From: Planktothrix agardhii NIES-204
Lineage (GTDB): Bacteria; Cyanobacteriota; Cyanobacteriia; Cyanobacteriales; Microcoleaceae
Direction of reading: 5' to 3'
NCBI GenBank assembly: GCA_003609755.1
Contig: AP017991.1
Span: 3,707,001-3,771,000 of the forward strand
DNA: 64,000 nt
The notes beneath the pieces are model-generated. The model worked only from the letters and a program-made list of their open reading frames with translations. It was not told the origin of the DNA and made no database searches. This document shows positions 54,577 to 63,896 of this stretch, one piece after another (position 1 is the stretch's first letter; the number at the start of each line of letters is the position of its first letter). The translations under genes and the position numbers were made by a program.

Positions 54577-55794
54577 TTAAATACTTCTTAAAGCTACAAT
54601 TGGGTCAAGTTTGGCAGCTTGTTTAGCAGGAACAACACCGAAAAACAATCCAATAGCCCCAGAAATACTAACGGCTGTTACAATCGCAACACTGGAAACT
54701 CCGGCTTGTAAAGGAGTGAAAGCACCGACAACTAAAATGCCACCAACGCCAATTAATGTACCAATCAAACCCCCTGCTGCTGATAGGATAACAGATTCAA
54801 TTATAAACTGAATTAAAATATCTGATTGGGTCGCTCCGATCGCTTTTCTTAATCCGATTTCTTGAGTTCTTTCGCTGACAGAAACCAACATAATATTCAT
54901 AATTCCAATACCGCCCACTAATAGAGAAATGGCGGCGGTTGCTGCCAATAAAATAGTTAAAGCTCCAGCAATACTGCCCAAAATATTCATTAAATCCTTT
55001 TGATTTCTAACAGTAAAATCATCTTCATTAGTAATTTTATGACGTAACCGCAATAAATTTTCAACTTGAAATTGAGCCGCCCGCATATTATCTTGACTAT
55101 CAATAGTAATAGAAATAAATGTAACTTGGGTTCCGTAGGGCGATCGATTTCCCACAATTCGATTTGCCATTGTAGTTAAGGGAACAAAGGCATTCATGTC
55201 GTCATTACTGCCAAAACTAGAGCCTTTAGGCTGCATTACCCCAATAACTTGTAAACTCAAATTCCGCAGTCGAACCGACTTACCAATCGGATCTTCAGTT
55301 CCAAATAATTGTTGAGCTAATTCTGATCCTAATGCCACAACTTGTTCATTCCGTTTTAAGTCTAAATCCGTAATAAATCGACCTTTAGCAATATCAAAAT
55401 TACGCACCGATAAAAATTCCGGTGTGGTTCCCACGATAGAAGCTGAAGCATTATTACTGCGATAGGTAATTAATTCACTGCCATTTAAAGAAGGAGAAAC
55501 TTGTTCAACCGAAGGCACTTGTTCGGCGATCGCGATCGCATCTTCTAAGACTAAATTTTGCGGCGGAAACACAGGACGGCGTTGTGAGTCAGGACTTCCG
55601 GGTAACACAAATAAAACATTTGGCCCCAAAGAATTGACTTGATTATTGACAAATTTCTGAGCACCTTCTCCAATACCAATCATAGCAATAACAGAGGCAT
55701 TGCCAATAATAATTCCTAACATAGTTAAACTACTTCGCATTTTATTCGCTAATAGTGTTGTAGTTGCCATTTTGATACTTTCTAGGAAATTCAT
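54577..55794 (-). CDS. MacB-type ABC transporter permease
   Basis: The 405-aa protein has one N-terminal membrane helix, a periplasmic MacB core domain (about 40-260; DLKRNEQVVALGSELAQQLF, GTEDPIGKSVRLRN) and three C-terminal FtsX helices (about 275-400; GGIGIMNIMLVSVSERTQEI, GLRKAIGAT). First gene of the operon with the ATPase. Substrate unknown: macrolide, heme, peptide or lipoprotein export are all possible in this family. Confidence 0.92.
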   Translation of the reverse strand: MNFLESIKMATTTLLANKMRSSLTMLGIIIGNASVIAMIGIGEGAQKFVNNQVNSLGPNVLFVLPGSPDSQRRPVFPPQNLVLEDAIAIAEQVPSVEQVSPSLNGSELITYRSNNASASIVGTTPEFLSVRNFDIAKGRFITDLDLKRNEQVVALGSELAQQLFGTEDPIGKSVRLRNLSLQVIGVMQPKGSSFGSNDDMNAFVPLTTMANRIVGNRSPYGTQVTFISITIDSQDNMRAAQFQVENLLRLRHKITNEDDFTVRNQKDLMNILGSIAGALTILLAATAAISLLVGGIGIMNIMLVSVSERTQEIGLRKAIGATQSDILIQFIIESVILSAAGGLIGTLIGVGGILVVGAFTPLQAGVSSVAIVTAVSISGAIGLFFGVVPAKQAAKLDPIVALRSI

Positions 55795-55895
55795 AATTTG
55801 GTGTGTTGACGGTTAATGGTTGACTGTTGACTATTAAAGACTATCCTTTTTTCTTAAGGTTGTTTGCTCGTTTCCAATTATATTATAGCTGAATA

Positions 55896-55928
55896 AATCA
55901 AGTCCCACCGCCGGGATGAGACTTGATT
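55896..55928. promoter_or_regulatory. Perfect inverted repeat AATCAAGTC-N15-GACTTGATT
   Basis: 9-bp arms lie between the divergent permease and hisF genes, in a 407-bp stretch without genes. It may be an operator or a hairpin in either 5' region. The remaining sequence has only a GTTGAC triple repeat near 55804-55830. Confidence 0.45.
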
Positions 55929-56201
55929 CGGATTAGAAATTGGAATCGGGTTTCAGCAATCTAGGATTTATATTAGATAGGAATTTAGGAGAATAGCACA
56001 GATAAATAACGACAATCTAATTCTATATTCCACTTACGAGTCAGAAATTCTCGAATTTTCTCCCGTCCCGTAAAAAATTATGATTAGTGAACTGATTAAT
56101 TAACTATTCCCTATTTTGGTATTCCCTGCTATATAATTAATCTGAACTCAAAAAAGGGATTTTCACCCTTGATTTTATTGTCCTAATGTTCAATAGTTAT
56201 T

Positions 56202-56981
56202 ATGCTTGCGAAACGAATTTTACCTTGTTTGGATGTAAAAGCAGGTCGAGTGGTAAAGGGGGTTAATTTTGTTGATTTAAAAGATGCTGGTGACCCGGTG
56301 GAATTGGCGGCGGCCTATAACGATGCTGGGGCCGATGAATTAGTATTTTTGGATATTACAGCCACCCATGAAGACCGAGATATTATTTTTGATGTCGTCT
56401 ATCGCACCGCCGAACAGGTATTTATTCCCTTAACGGTGGGGGGTGGAATTCAAAACCTAGACATGATTAAAAATTTATTAAGAGCCGGAGCAGATAAAGT
56501 TAGTATTAATTCCGCCGCTGTGCGTGATCCTGACTTAATTAATCGAGCCAGCGATCGCTTTGGAGTACAATGTATTGTAGTTGCTATTGATGCCCGTCGG
56601 CGCACTAATCCCGATAATCCCGGCTGGGATGTGTATGTGCGAGGCGGTCGGGAAAATACCGGAATTGATGCTCTTATCTGGGCTAAAGAAGTCACAAAAC
56701 GGGGCGCGGGGGAACTTCTAATCACCAGTATGGATGCCGATGGAACCCAGGCAGGTTATGATTTAGAACTAACGCGAACCATTGCCGAATCCGTAGAAAT
56801 TCCAGTGATTGCATCGGGGGGCGCGGGGACTTGTGAGCATATTTATCAAGCCTTAACCCAAGGCAAAGCCGAAGCAGCATTGTTAGCATCCTTATTGCAT
56901 TATGGTCAATTAAGCGTGACAGAAATTAAGACCTACTTAGTAGAGCATCAAGTTACCGTGAGGAATCCTGATATTTTGTAG
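56202..56981 (+). CDS. hisF: Imidazole glycerol phosphate synthase subunit HisF
   Basis: The 259-aa (beta/alpha)8 cyclase of histidine synthesis. It begins [20 protein letters not shown] with catalytic Asp11, and the second catalytic Asp is in VVAIDARR (about residue 130). [26 protein letters not shown] and [10 protein letters not shown] phosphate-binding loops are intact. It works with HisH (not in the window) and stands alone. Confidence 0.97.
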   Translation: MLAKRILPCLDVKAGRVVKGVNFVDLKDAGDPVELAAAYNDAGADELVFLDITATHEDRDIIFDVVYRTAEQVFIPLTVGGGIQNLDMIKNLLRAGADKVSINSAAVRDPDLINRASDRFGVQCIVVAIDARRRTNPDNPGWDVYVRGGRENTGIDALIWAKEVTKRGAGELLITSMDADGTQAGYDLELTRTIAESVEIPVIASGGAGTCEHIYQALTQGKAEAALLASLLHYGQLSVTEIKTYLVEHQVTVRNPDIL

Positions 56982-57133
56982 GAGGAAGTCAAAAGAAAAC
57001 AGATAACTTTTACCCTAGACTAGATACCCCTAAATATCCATAAATAAGAGGGATTTTCAATCGAATTCCCCCTTGCATAATTAGCAGATTTAGATTAATC
57101 TGGATCGAATAATTCATCAAATAAACTATTTAG

Positions 57134-58309
57134 ATGTTAGATCAAGCCAACGAGTTATTCCAGCAAGGGATTTTACACTATCAAAATACAGAATATCAAG
57201 CCGCTTTAGCATCTTGGCAACAAGCTCTCCACTCCTACCGAAATTTAAAGGATCGCAAACGGGAAGGCGCAGCCTGGGGGAATATAGGGGCTGTACATGA
57301 AGCCCTATTAAGTCCAGAACTGGCAATTAATTGCTATCAACAACATTTAGATATCTCCCGTGAAATTCAAGATCCCAAAGGTGAAATGAATGCCTTAATT
57401 AATCTGAGCAATATTTACTATAATTTAGGAGACTATGTTAACGCCCTCGAATACCAAAACCAACGGTTAGACCTCGCCCGTCAATTTTCAGATCCTCGCA
57501 CGGAAGAACAGACATTATCTGTGTTAGGAAAAATCTATCTCACTCAAGAAAAATTTGAACTGGCAATTAACGCTTATCAACAACAATTAATCCTGGCAAA
57601 AACCAACGAAAATTATCAAAGTCAAGGCAATGCTTTTAACCATTTAAAGTTAATTTATGAACAGTTAGAACAATGGGAACAAGTTGAATTATATACTCAA
57701 CAGCATAAAGCTATTTTTCGAGAATTTTTAATAGAAAATTCAGGTAATATTCTACAACAAGCCGAAAATATTGGCTTAGATCCTTTATTTGATTTTGCAG
57801 GCATGGATTTAAGTCATCTTGATTTTAATTACGCCAATTTACACGGGGCAAATTTAGAAAAAACTAACCTCAGTTATGCTAATTTAACCTTAGCAGATTT
57901 GAGCGGAGCGATTTTAAAAGAAGCTAATCTCAGTTATGCTATTTTAACTAACGCTAATTTACGCGATGCCGATTTAACAGGTGCTAACCTCAGCGAAGCC
58001 GATGTCAGAACTAAAATGCCTAGGGCTAATTTGAGTCATGCTAATTTAACCCATGCTAACTTGATGAGTGCCTATTTACCCTATGCCAACTTGACCCAAG
58101 CCAACCTCAGCCAAGCTAATCTCAACTATGCCGACCTAACCGGGGTAAAATTTCAAGGGGTGAACTTAACAATGACCAGCTTCAGTCAAGCCGAACTCAA
58201 AAATGTTTGGGTAGAAAACGTTGATTTTACCGAGGCGGTAGGTATTTCCAAGCGAATTAAATCCGATTTAGTCCAACGGGGGGCAATTTTTAGAGAGAAT
58301 GAAGATTAG
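57134..58309 (+). CDS. TPR and pentapeptide-repeat protein
   Basis: Of 391 aa, residues 1-205 are tetratricopeptide repeats (five, including GAVHEALLSPELAINCYQQH and LGKIYLTQEKFELAINAYQQ), and 230-370 consist of pentapeptide repeats of the A(N/D)Lxx type (about 28 units) folding into a quadrilateral beta helix. It ends with a cap ISKRIKSDLVQRGAIF also present in the next protein. Pentapeptide proteins can mimic DNA or scaffold complexes; the role here is unknown. Confidence 0.85.
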   Translation: MLDQANELFQQGILHYQNTEYQAALASWQQALHSYRNLKDRKREGAAWGNIGAVHEALLSPELAINCYQQHLDISREIQDPKGEMNALINLSNIYYNLGDYVNALEYQNQRLDLARQFSDPRTEEQTLSVLGKIYLTQEKFELAINAYQQQLILAKTNENYQSQGNAFNHLKLIYEQLEQWEQVELYTQQHKAIFREFLIENSGNILQQAENIGLDPLFDFAGMDLSHLDFNYANLHGANLEKTNLSYANLTLADLSGAILKEANLSYAILTNANLRDADLTGANLSEADVRTKMPRANLSHANLTHANLMSAYLPYANLTQANLSQANLNYADLTGVKFQGVNLTMTSFSQAELKNVWVENVDFTEAVGISKRIKSDLVQRGAIFRENED

Positions 58310-58376
58310 GTGAATAGATAGAATCCAACCTATTCTATCCATTAACCGATATCCATAAACAAAATCATTAAAACCT

Positions 58377-59168
58377 ATGACTGGTGTAGAAGGACTTTGG
58401 CCCCATAATCTTAGCCCAAATCGCTTGGCGGTGTTGGAGCGTAAGCTCGTACTTTGGTTACAAAAACAACCTTTACCTGCTGATATTCACGAAATGGCAC
58501 TCCATTATAAAACCCATGAAGACCTACAATTGTTAACTCAAAAAGCAGCATCTCAAGGTTGTCATTTTTCAGATTTACAAACAAAAGTACAAGCTATTAT
58601 ATCAGCAAAAACCGATAATTTCTTAGAATTAACTGAAATTGCAGGTTTAAATCCCCTAGAAGATTTTGCCGAAGCTAGACTATTAGGAGCTAATTTAAGA
58701 GGATTAATTTTAAGTGGGGCAAAATTAACCAATGCCTACTTACGAGGGGCAGATTTAAGCGATATTGACTTAACCAATGCTGACCTAAAAAATATCAATT
58801 TAGGAGGAGCAGATTTAAGCGGAGCTTTATTAAGTGATGCGGATTTAAGTGGCGCAGATTTGCACCGGGTTAGTTTAGCTTTAGCAAATTTAAGTGGATC
58901 AAATTTAACGAATGCTAATTTAGAAGATGCTAATTTAAGTAACTGTAATTTAAGCAATGCCAATTTAAGCGGAGCTTGTCTAAAAAATGCCGACTTATAT
59001 CAAGCGGGATTAGCTTTAACGAATTTAACTGGGGTAGATTTTACCGGAGCAAATGTTAAAGAAGCTCGACTCTGGCATGATGCGGGAATTTCCGAAAACG
59101 TGAAAGCAGACTTAATCAAAAGGGGAGCAATTTTCGATGAAAAGATAGAAAAGATCAAACGAGATTAA
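58377..59168 (+). CDS. Pentapeptide-repeat protein
   Basis: The 263-aa protein has an unrecognised helical N-terminus (1-95) ending LTEIAGLNPLEDFAEARL, a cap related to LDPLFDFAGMDL of the preceding protein, then about 25 pentapeptide units (100-230) and the shared end cap ISENVKADLIKRGAIF. The two genes lie 67 bp apart on one strand and are likely one operon, possibly an interacting pair. Confidence 0.85.
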   Translation: MTGVEGLWPHNLSPNRLAVLERKLVLWLQKQPLPADIHEMALHYKTHEDLQLLTQKAASQGCHFSDLQTKVQAIISAKTDNFLELTEIAGLNPLEDFAEARLLGANLRGLILSGAKLTNAYLRGADLSDIDLTNADLKNINLGGADLSGALLSDADLSGADLHRVSLALANLSGSNLTNANLEDANLSNCNLSNANLSGACLKNADLYQAGLALTNLTGVDFTGANVKEARLWHDAGISENVKADLIKRGAIFDEKIEKIKRD

Positions 59169-59407
59169 ACCTTAGTTTGTTGTTGCGCTTCAGCGCACTC
59201 TAAAAATATGGAGCACCGCATCGCAACAACAAATGTTTTCATGGGTTAGATTTATCATATTTTATCTAAAAAATAGAGTGCTAAATTGGAGAACGCCTAC
59301 TAATTAAAGTTTTATAATCCTATTAAATTGATGAATTGAAGCACAATTGCAACCCTTTCAATATTATTATAGACAGTGACGCCCATTTGTTCCATAAAGA
59401 AATTGCT

Positions 59408-60850
59408 ATGTTTGATGCTCTTGCTGAACGCTTTGAATCCACTTGGAAGAAACTCCGAGGTCAGGATAAAATTAGTGAGTCTAATATTCAAGATGCCCTA
59501 AAAGAAGTCCGTCGCGCCCTCCTAGAAGCCGATGTTAACCTGCAAGTGGTCAAGGAATTTGTCGCGGAAGTTGGGGAAAAAGCCCAGGGGGCAGCCGTCG
59601 TGTCCGGTGTGCGACCCGGAGAACAGTTCGTCAAAATCGTCCATGATGAATTGGTCAACGTCATGGGGGAAAGTAACGTTCCCCTCGCCCAAGCGGACAC
59701 GGCCCCAACAATTATATTAATGGCCGGGTTGCAAGGGACAGGAAAAACCACCGCCACGGCAAAATTAGCCCTGCATTTGAGAAAGGAAAATCGCACTACT
59801 TTGTTAGTTGCTACGGACATTTATCGCCCGGCGGCAATTAATCAATTAATCACATTAGGCAAACAAATTAACGTTCCCGTGTTTGAAATGGGAACCGATA
59901 CCGACCCGGTAGAAATTGCTCGCCAAGGGGTAGAATATGCCCGAAATCAAGATATTGATACGGTGATTATTGACACCGCCGGACGTCTGCAAATAGACGA
60001 AAATATGATGGCGGAATTAGCGCAAATTAAAGAAACCATTGAACCCCATGAAACCCTGTTAGTGGTGGATGCCATGACGGGTCAAGAAGCCGCTAATTTA
60101 ACTCGCACCTTTAACGACCAAATTGGGATTACTGGGGCTATTTTAACTAAGATGGATGGGGATAGTCGCGGCGGGGCGGCGCTATCAATTCGTCGGGTAT
60201 CGGGGGCTCCAATTAAATTTGTCGGGGTGGGGGAAAAAGTTGAAGCGCTACAACCTTTTTACCCTGACCGGGTGGCGTCTCGAATTTTAGGCATGGGGGA
60301 TATTTTAACCTTAGTTGAAAAAGCCCAAGAAGAATTCGATTTGGCGGATGCCGAGAGAATGCAGGAAAAAATTGTGACGGCAAAATTTGATTTTACCGAC
60401 TTCCTGCGTCAAACTCGAATGATGAAAAATATGGGATCTTTGGGGGGATTAATTAAGTTAATTCCGGGGATGAATAAGATTTCCCAAGACCAATTAGACC
60501 AAGGAGAAGCGCAATTAAAACGGTCGGAAGCGATGATTAATTCCATGACCGTTGATGAGCGCAAAAACCCCGATTTATTAGCCAGTTCTCCTTCCCGTCG
60601 CAAACGTATTGCTAAGGGTTCAGGAATGCTAGAAAAAGATGTGATGAAGTTAGTTAGTGACTTCCAGAAAATGCGGGTAATGATGCAACAAATGAGTCAA
60701 GGAATGATGCCTGGAATGGGCGGTATGCCCGGTATGGGCGGGATGCCGGGGATGGGCGGGATGATGCCTGGAATGGGCGGAGGTTATCCCGGGGCGGCGA
60801 AAGCCAAGAAAAAGAAAGACAAGAAGAAAAAAGGGTTTGGACAACTTTAA
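59408..60850 (+). CDS. ffh: Signal recognition particle protein Ffh (SRP54)
   Basis: The 480-aa GTPase begins MFDALAERFESTWKKLRGQD, the standard Ffh start (an upstream TTG in frame at 59336 is rejected). The N and G domains (GLQGTGKTTT loop, DTAGRLQ, TKMDGDSRGG) are followed by the M domain and an unusual C-terminus: four or five MGGMPG-type repeats and a Lys-rich end. It targets membrane and exported proteins co-translationally. Confidence 0.97.
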   Translation: MFDALAERFESTWKKLRGQDKISESNIQDALKEVRRALLEADVNLQVVKEFVAEVGEKAQGAAVVSGVRPGEQFVKIVHDELVNVMGESNVPLAQADTAPTIILMAGLQGTGKTTATAKLALHLRKENRTTLLVATDIYRPAAINQLITLGKQINVPVFEMGTDTDPVEIARQGVEYARNQDIDTVIIDTAGRLQIDENMMAELAQIKETIEPHETLLVVDAMTGQEAANLTRTFNDQIGITGAILTKMDGDSRGGAALSIRRVSGAPIKFVGVGEKVEALQPFYPDRVASRILGMGDILTLVEKAQEEFDLADAERMQEKIVTAKFDFTDFLRQTRMMKNMGSLGGLIKLIPGMNKISQDQLDQGEAQLKRSEAMINSMTVDERKNPDLLASSPSRRKRIAKGSGMLEKDVMKLVSDFQKMRVMMQQMSQGMMPGMGGMPGMGGMPGMGGMMPGMGGGYPGAAKAKKKKDKKKKGFGQL

Positions 60851-60870
60851 AACTGGTTAAGTTCCCCTCG

Positions 60871-60915
60871 TTCCAAGGTTCTACCTTGGAATGCCAACCG
60901 GAGGCTCTGCCTCCG
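60871..60915 (+). terminator. Double hairpin after ffh
   Basis: TTCCAAGG/CCTTGGAA (60871-60891) and CGGAGGC/GCCTCCG (60899-60915) are two consecutive perfect stems 20 bp after the stop. Part of the second recurs degenerately at 61739-61754, so it belongs to a dispersed family that may have been adopted as terminator. Confidence 0.6.
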
Positions 60916-61001
60916 ACTATTTTATCAAATAATTGATCAATAGTTTATATATTATTATAGCGGGCGAGGACGCTCGTACTACCTCATGTTTTATTTCTAA
61001 T

Positions 61002-61559
61002 TTAGTCGGGACTCCAACTTAATAAACATTCTTCCCCAGGAAATGAAGCACCTTCTTTATCCTTCCAAGTTAAATAAATTTTTACAGAAATATTTAATTT
61101 TTTAACCATCTTTAAAATGCCCTTCCAAGCGTGATCAGATGAAACATTTTGAATGGATATATTGAGTTTTTCTACAAACTTATAACCCCTTTCTGTATAT
61201 TCTCCATCGGTAATATTAAAACTGGTAACTAATATCAACTTATCATAGGATTTTTCACGAGAATTAATTTTATTCATTGCTATAATATGAATTTCTTCGA
61301 TAATTTCATTCCAACCAGGATTAGTTAAATGTAAATTATTTAAAATTACTTTTGTTACTTTACTATGTGCTAATTTAGGTGGATTTTCGGGATTTAATTC
61401 ACGAATATTTAAGTTCTGGTGCTGTTCATAAAAATCTAGTAGTTTTTCAATAACGCTGGCTGAAGTATCTGTTAGTGGTTCTGCGATCGCTTGAAGACGA
61501 GTAAAAATAGGGTTGGAGATACGAATAACTTTACCTTGAGTCATATTTTTCAGAGTCAT
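61002..61559 (-). CDS. Hypothetical protein with possible operator upstream
   Basis: The 185-aa protein begins TQGKVIRISNPIFTRLQAIA (after MTLKNM; a second ATG at 61544), reminiscent of a ribbon-helix-helix or short DNA-binding N-terminus (residues 5-45), then a mixed alpha/beta domain (about 95-180; KLILVTSFNITDGEYTERGY; SIQNVSSDHAWKGILKMVKK). Family not recognised. A 21-bp palindrome and a second palindrome directly precede its start and suggest autoregulation. Confidence 0.6.
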   Translation of the reverse strand: MTLKNMTQGKVIRISNPIFTRLQAIAEPLTDTSASVIEKLLDFYEQHQNLNIRELNPENPPKLAHSKVTKVILNNLHLTNPGWNEIIEEIHIIAMNKINSREKSYDKLILVTSFNITDGEYTERGYKFVEKLNISIQNVSSDHAWKGILKMVKKLNISVKIYLTWKDKEGASFPGEECLLSWSPD

Positions 61560-61575
61560 ATTTTTTAATCCATTG

Positions 61576-61608
61576 CTATGTAACGTTGTTACATAGTAAC
61601 ATTGTTAC
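61576..61608. promoter_or_regulatory. Tandem palindromes GTAACnTTGTTAC upstream of 61002-61559 gene
   Basis: CTATGTAAC-GTT-GTTACATAG (61576-61596) is a perfect 9-3-9 inverted repeat, and GTAAC-ATT-GTTAC (61596-61608) follows at 16-bp spacing, on the same helix face within a turn and a half. The pair lies 17-49 bp upstream of the start codon. Confidence 0.65.
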
Positions 61609-61820
61609 AGGAAAATCGTCAAGAGTAAGCTGTTAATTATCTGAATTTTTGAGGCGATCCAAGCCAGTAAGGGGTTTCGGCCTCTAAAATATGCAGTTTA
61701 AATGCTAAACAGCTTATTCTTAAGTCTCGAATGCTAATCGGAGGCTCTGTCTCCTTCGGCGGTGAGGATTTTTTTATCCATCCTCCGGGTTGTCCTTGAC
61801 GACGATTAACCCAAACTGTT

Positions 61821-63782
61821 TCAAGGAATAACCCATCCTTTTACCTCCGTATCCGTTAAAGGTTTTTCCATCTTCATACTTTCACTACGAGCCGCATTTA
61901 ATAAATGTTTCATCGTCACAGCTTCATTAGAATCCGCCGCCAAAAAAGCAGCATTCATCGCAATATTACGAATATTCCCCCCGGCTACACTCAGTTTAGC
62001 TAATTTATTCACATCCACCCCTTCTAATGGCATTTCCTTGGGAAAAATACGACGCCAAATTTCAGCCCGTTGGGTCACATCAGGAAATGGAAACTGCACC
62101 ACAAACCGAATTCTTCGCAAAAATGCACTATCTAATGCCCCCTTTAAATTTGTAGTTAAAATTGCTAACCCTCCATAAGCTTCCATCCGTTGTAATAAAT
62201 AACTAACCTCAATATTTGCATGGCGGTCATGGGAATCTTTCACATCAGAACGTTTTCCAAATAAAGCATCCGCTTCATCAAAAAGTAAAATCGCTCCACC
62301 CGTTTCCGCCGCATCAAAAACCCGTCGCAAATTCTTCTCCGTTTCCCCAATATATTTACTCACCACTGAACTCAGATCAATCCGATATAAATCTAAGTTT
62401 AACTCCTGAGCCATCACTTCCGCCGCCGTGGTTTTTCCCGTCCCACTAGGGCCAGCAAATAACGCACTAATTCCTAAACCCCGTCCGCCTTTTTTAGCAA
62501 ACCCCCAACCCTCATAAACTTTAACGCGCTGGCGAACATGGGCAATCACCGCTTTCAGAGTTTGTGACTGCATTTCCGGTAATACCAAATCCTCCCAACT
62601 GGCACTCGGTTCAATTCGTTGGGCTAAATCTTCCATGCGAGGACGAGCTTGGGCGCGACAAGCCTCCCATAAAGTATTATTTAGCTGATCATAATCCTCA
62701 CTTAGCCCGATTTGTCCGAGGGTACTGGCACAAGCCGCAGCAATGGCGGGGGCATTCAGGTTAAATTGTCCGACTAGGTGTTCTATAATCTCCGGCAATT
62801 CCTCCCGTTCCATCACCAGCGCCTCCTCCCATAATAGGTATTGTTCTGAGTTTGTAGGTTTGCTAACTTCAAAATTAACTAACGGGCGCTGTCTCTGACT
62901 AATCCGATCTCGTGCGGTGATAATCAGAGGACTGTTAATTTGTTCAATGATCTGGGCAACGACATTTCCGTCCCGATCTGAACCGTCTACTTCGTCGCAG
63001 TTCAAGACTAATGCACTATTACACAAAACCGCTTCTCGATCCCACAACCGCAGCAGTTGAGACAGTTCGTTTCTGTTGCTGGGTAAGTGATCGGCACTGA
63101 GTAAATGGGCATCCAGTCCTAATATTTTACAGGCGGATAGGGCGATCGCCCGCTTGCTACTGGTATCTTCTCCACAGAGTTGCACGGCGGGTACAATGTC
63201 ATTTCCGGCACTCTGAGACAGGGTTTCTGCTAACTGTTCGGCTAACTGTTGGTGAGAGGGGACTAATTGATTTTCTTCTTTTAATGGCTCTATTATCCCC
63301 ATCAGTCTCTCATCTAAGTGCTGTACTCCCACCAAATAATGCAGGATGCGCTCGTCAATGCGGAGGGGACTCTGGGTGAGTGCCGATCCACTACCGATCT
63401 CAATTAATCGCCAGTGTCGTAGGGGAGCCGTAGGGGTGAGGGCGTTCCAATGGGGGTTATCCAGGCTACTAAGGGCTAAACTGAAGGTGGGATAAAGTTT
63501 TTGCGAGTCCCCTTGAGCCTGGGCGCACAAGCTGGCAAAACTGGCGTCTAATTCCATACCTGCACAGATCATTAGTAAGTCTCGTTCAAAGGTGGACAAG
63601 CCAAAGATACGGCAGATCTGTTGTAGAGATGAATTATCCGATAGTTCGGAAGTGGCTATTGGCTTTGGAGTTTGACCGTCTTGACTGGCTTTCCATTCCA
63701 GCACCTGTCGCACTTGGGCCAGTGCCACCATCAGGGATTCTTGGTTCGCTTTTTGCCAGTTTTGCACAGAAACAGCGTTCAT
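61821..63782 (-). CDS. AAA+ ATPase of the contractile-injection-system type
   Basis: The 653-aa protein has two AAA modules. The first (about 195-300) is degenerate (GEDTSSKR in place of a Walker A). The second (about 400-600) is intact: GPSGTGKTT (444-452), AILLFDEAD (497-505), sensor ITTN and the arginine-finger-like SAFLRRIRF. The sequence is of the type encoded in extracellular/thylakoid contractile injection system clusters, where an AAA+ ATPase with degenerate N-terminal copy is a constant core gene. A further gene starts beyond the window on the same strand. Confidence 0.8.
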   Translation of the reverse strand: MNAVSVQNWQKANQESLMVALAQVRQVLEWKASQDGQTPKPIATSELSDNSSLQQICRIFGLSTFERDLLMICAGMELDASFASLCAQAQGDSQKLYPTFSLALSSLDNPHWNALTPTAPLRHWRLIEIGSGSALTQSPLRIDERILHYLVGVQHLDERLMGIIEPLKEENQLVPSHQQLAEQLAETLSQSAGNDIVPAVQLCGEDTSSKRAIALSACKILGLDAHLLSADHLPSNRNELSQLLRLWDREAVLCNSALVLNCDEVDGSDRDGNVVAQIIEQINSPLIITARDRISQRQRPLVNFEVSKPTNSEQYLLWEEALVMEREELPEIIEHLVGQFNLNAPAIAAACASTLGQIGLSEDYDQLNNTLWEACRAQARPRMEDLAQRIEPSASWEDLVLPEMQSQTLKAVIAHVRQRVKVYEGWGFAKKGGRGLGISALFAGPSGTGKTTAAEVMAQELNLDLYRIDLSSVVSKYIGETEKNLRRVFDAAETGGAILLFDEADALFGKRSDVKDSHDRHANIEVSYLLQRMEAYGGLAILTTNLKGALDSAFLRRIRFVVQFPFPDVTQRAEIWRRIFPKEMPLEGVDVNKLAKLSVAGGNIRNIAMNAAFLAADSNEAVTMKHLLNAARSESMKMEKPLTDTEVKGWVIP

Positions 63783-63797
63783 TTTCAGTAAAAAATT

Positions 63798-63892
63798 GTA
63801 GTAAGTCCTTTAGGACTCTTAACTCGTAGTAAGTCCTTTAGGACTCTTTGCCATATATTGTATATAGGCCCTAAAGAAGCCCTGAAGGGCTT
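63798..63892. repeat. Hairpin repeats GTAGTAAGTCCTTTAGGACT (x2) and AAGCCCTGAAGGGCTT
   Basis: Two 23-bp copies with 28-bp periodicity (63798-63820, 63826-63848) and one related palindrome (63877-63892) occupy the gap between the AAA gene start and the next gene. The last is identical to 5124-5139. Confidence 0.7.
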
Positions 63893-63896
63893 ACTA

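Noticed and set aside
60650-60844. His-rich 64-aa antisense frame
   Set aside because: It is the complement of the Met/Gly repeats of Ffh and has no independent support.
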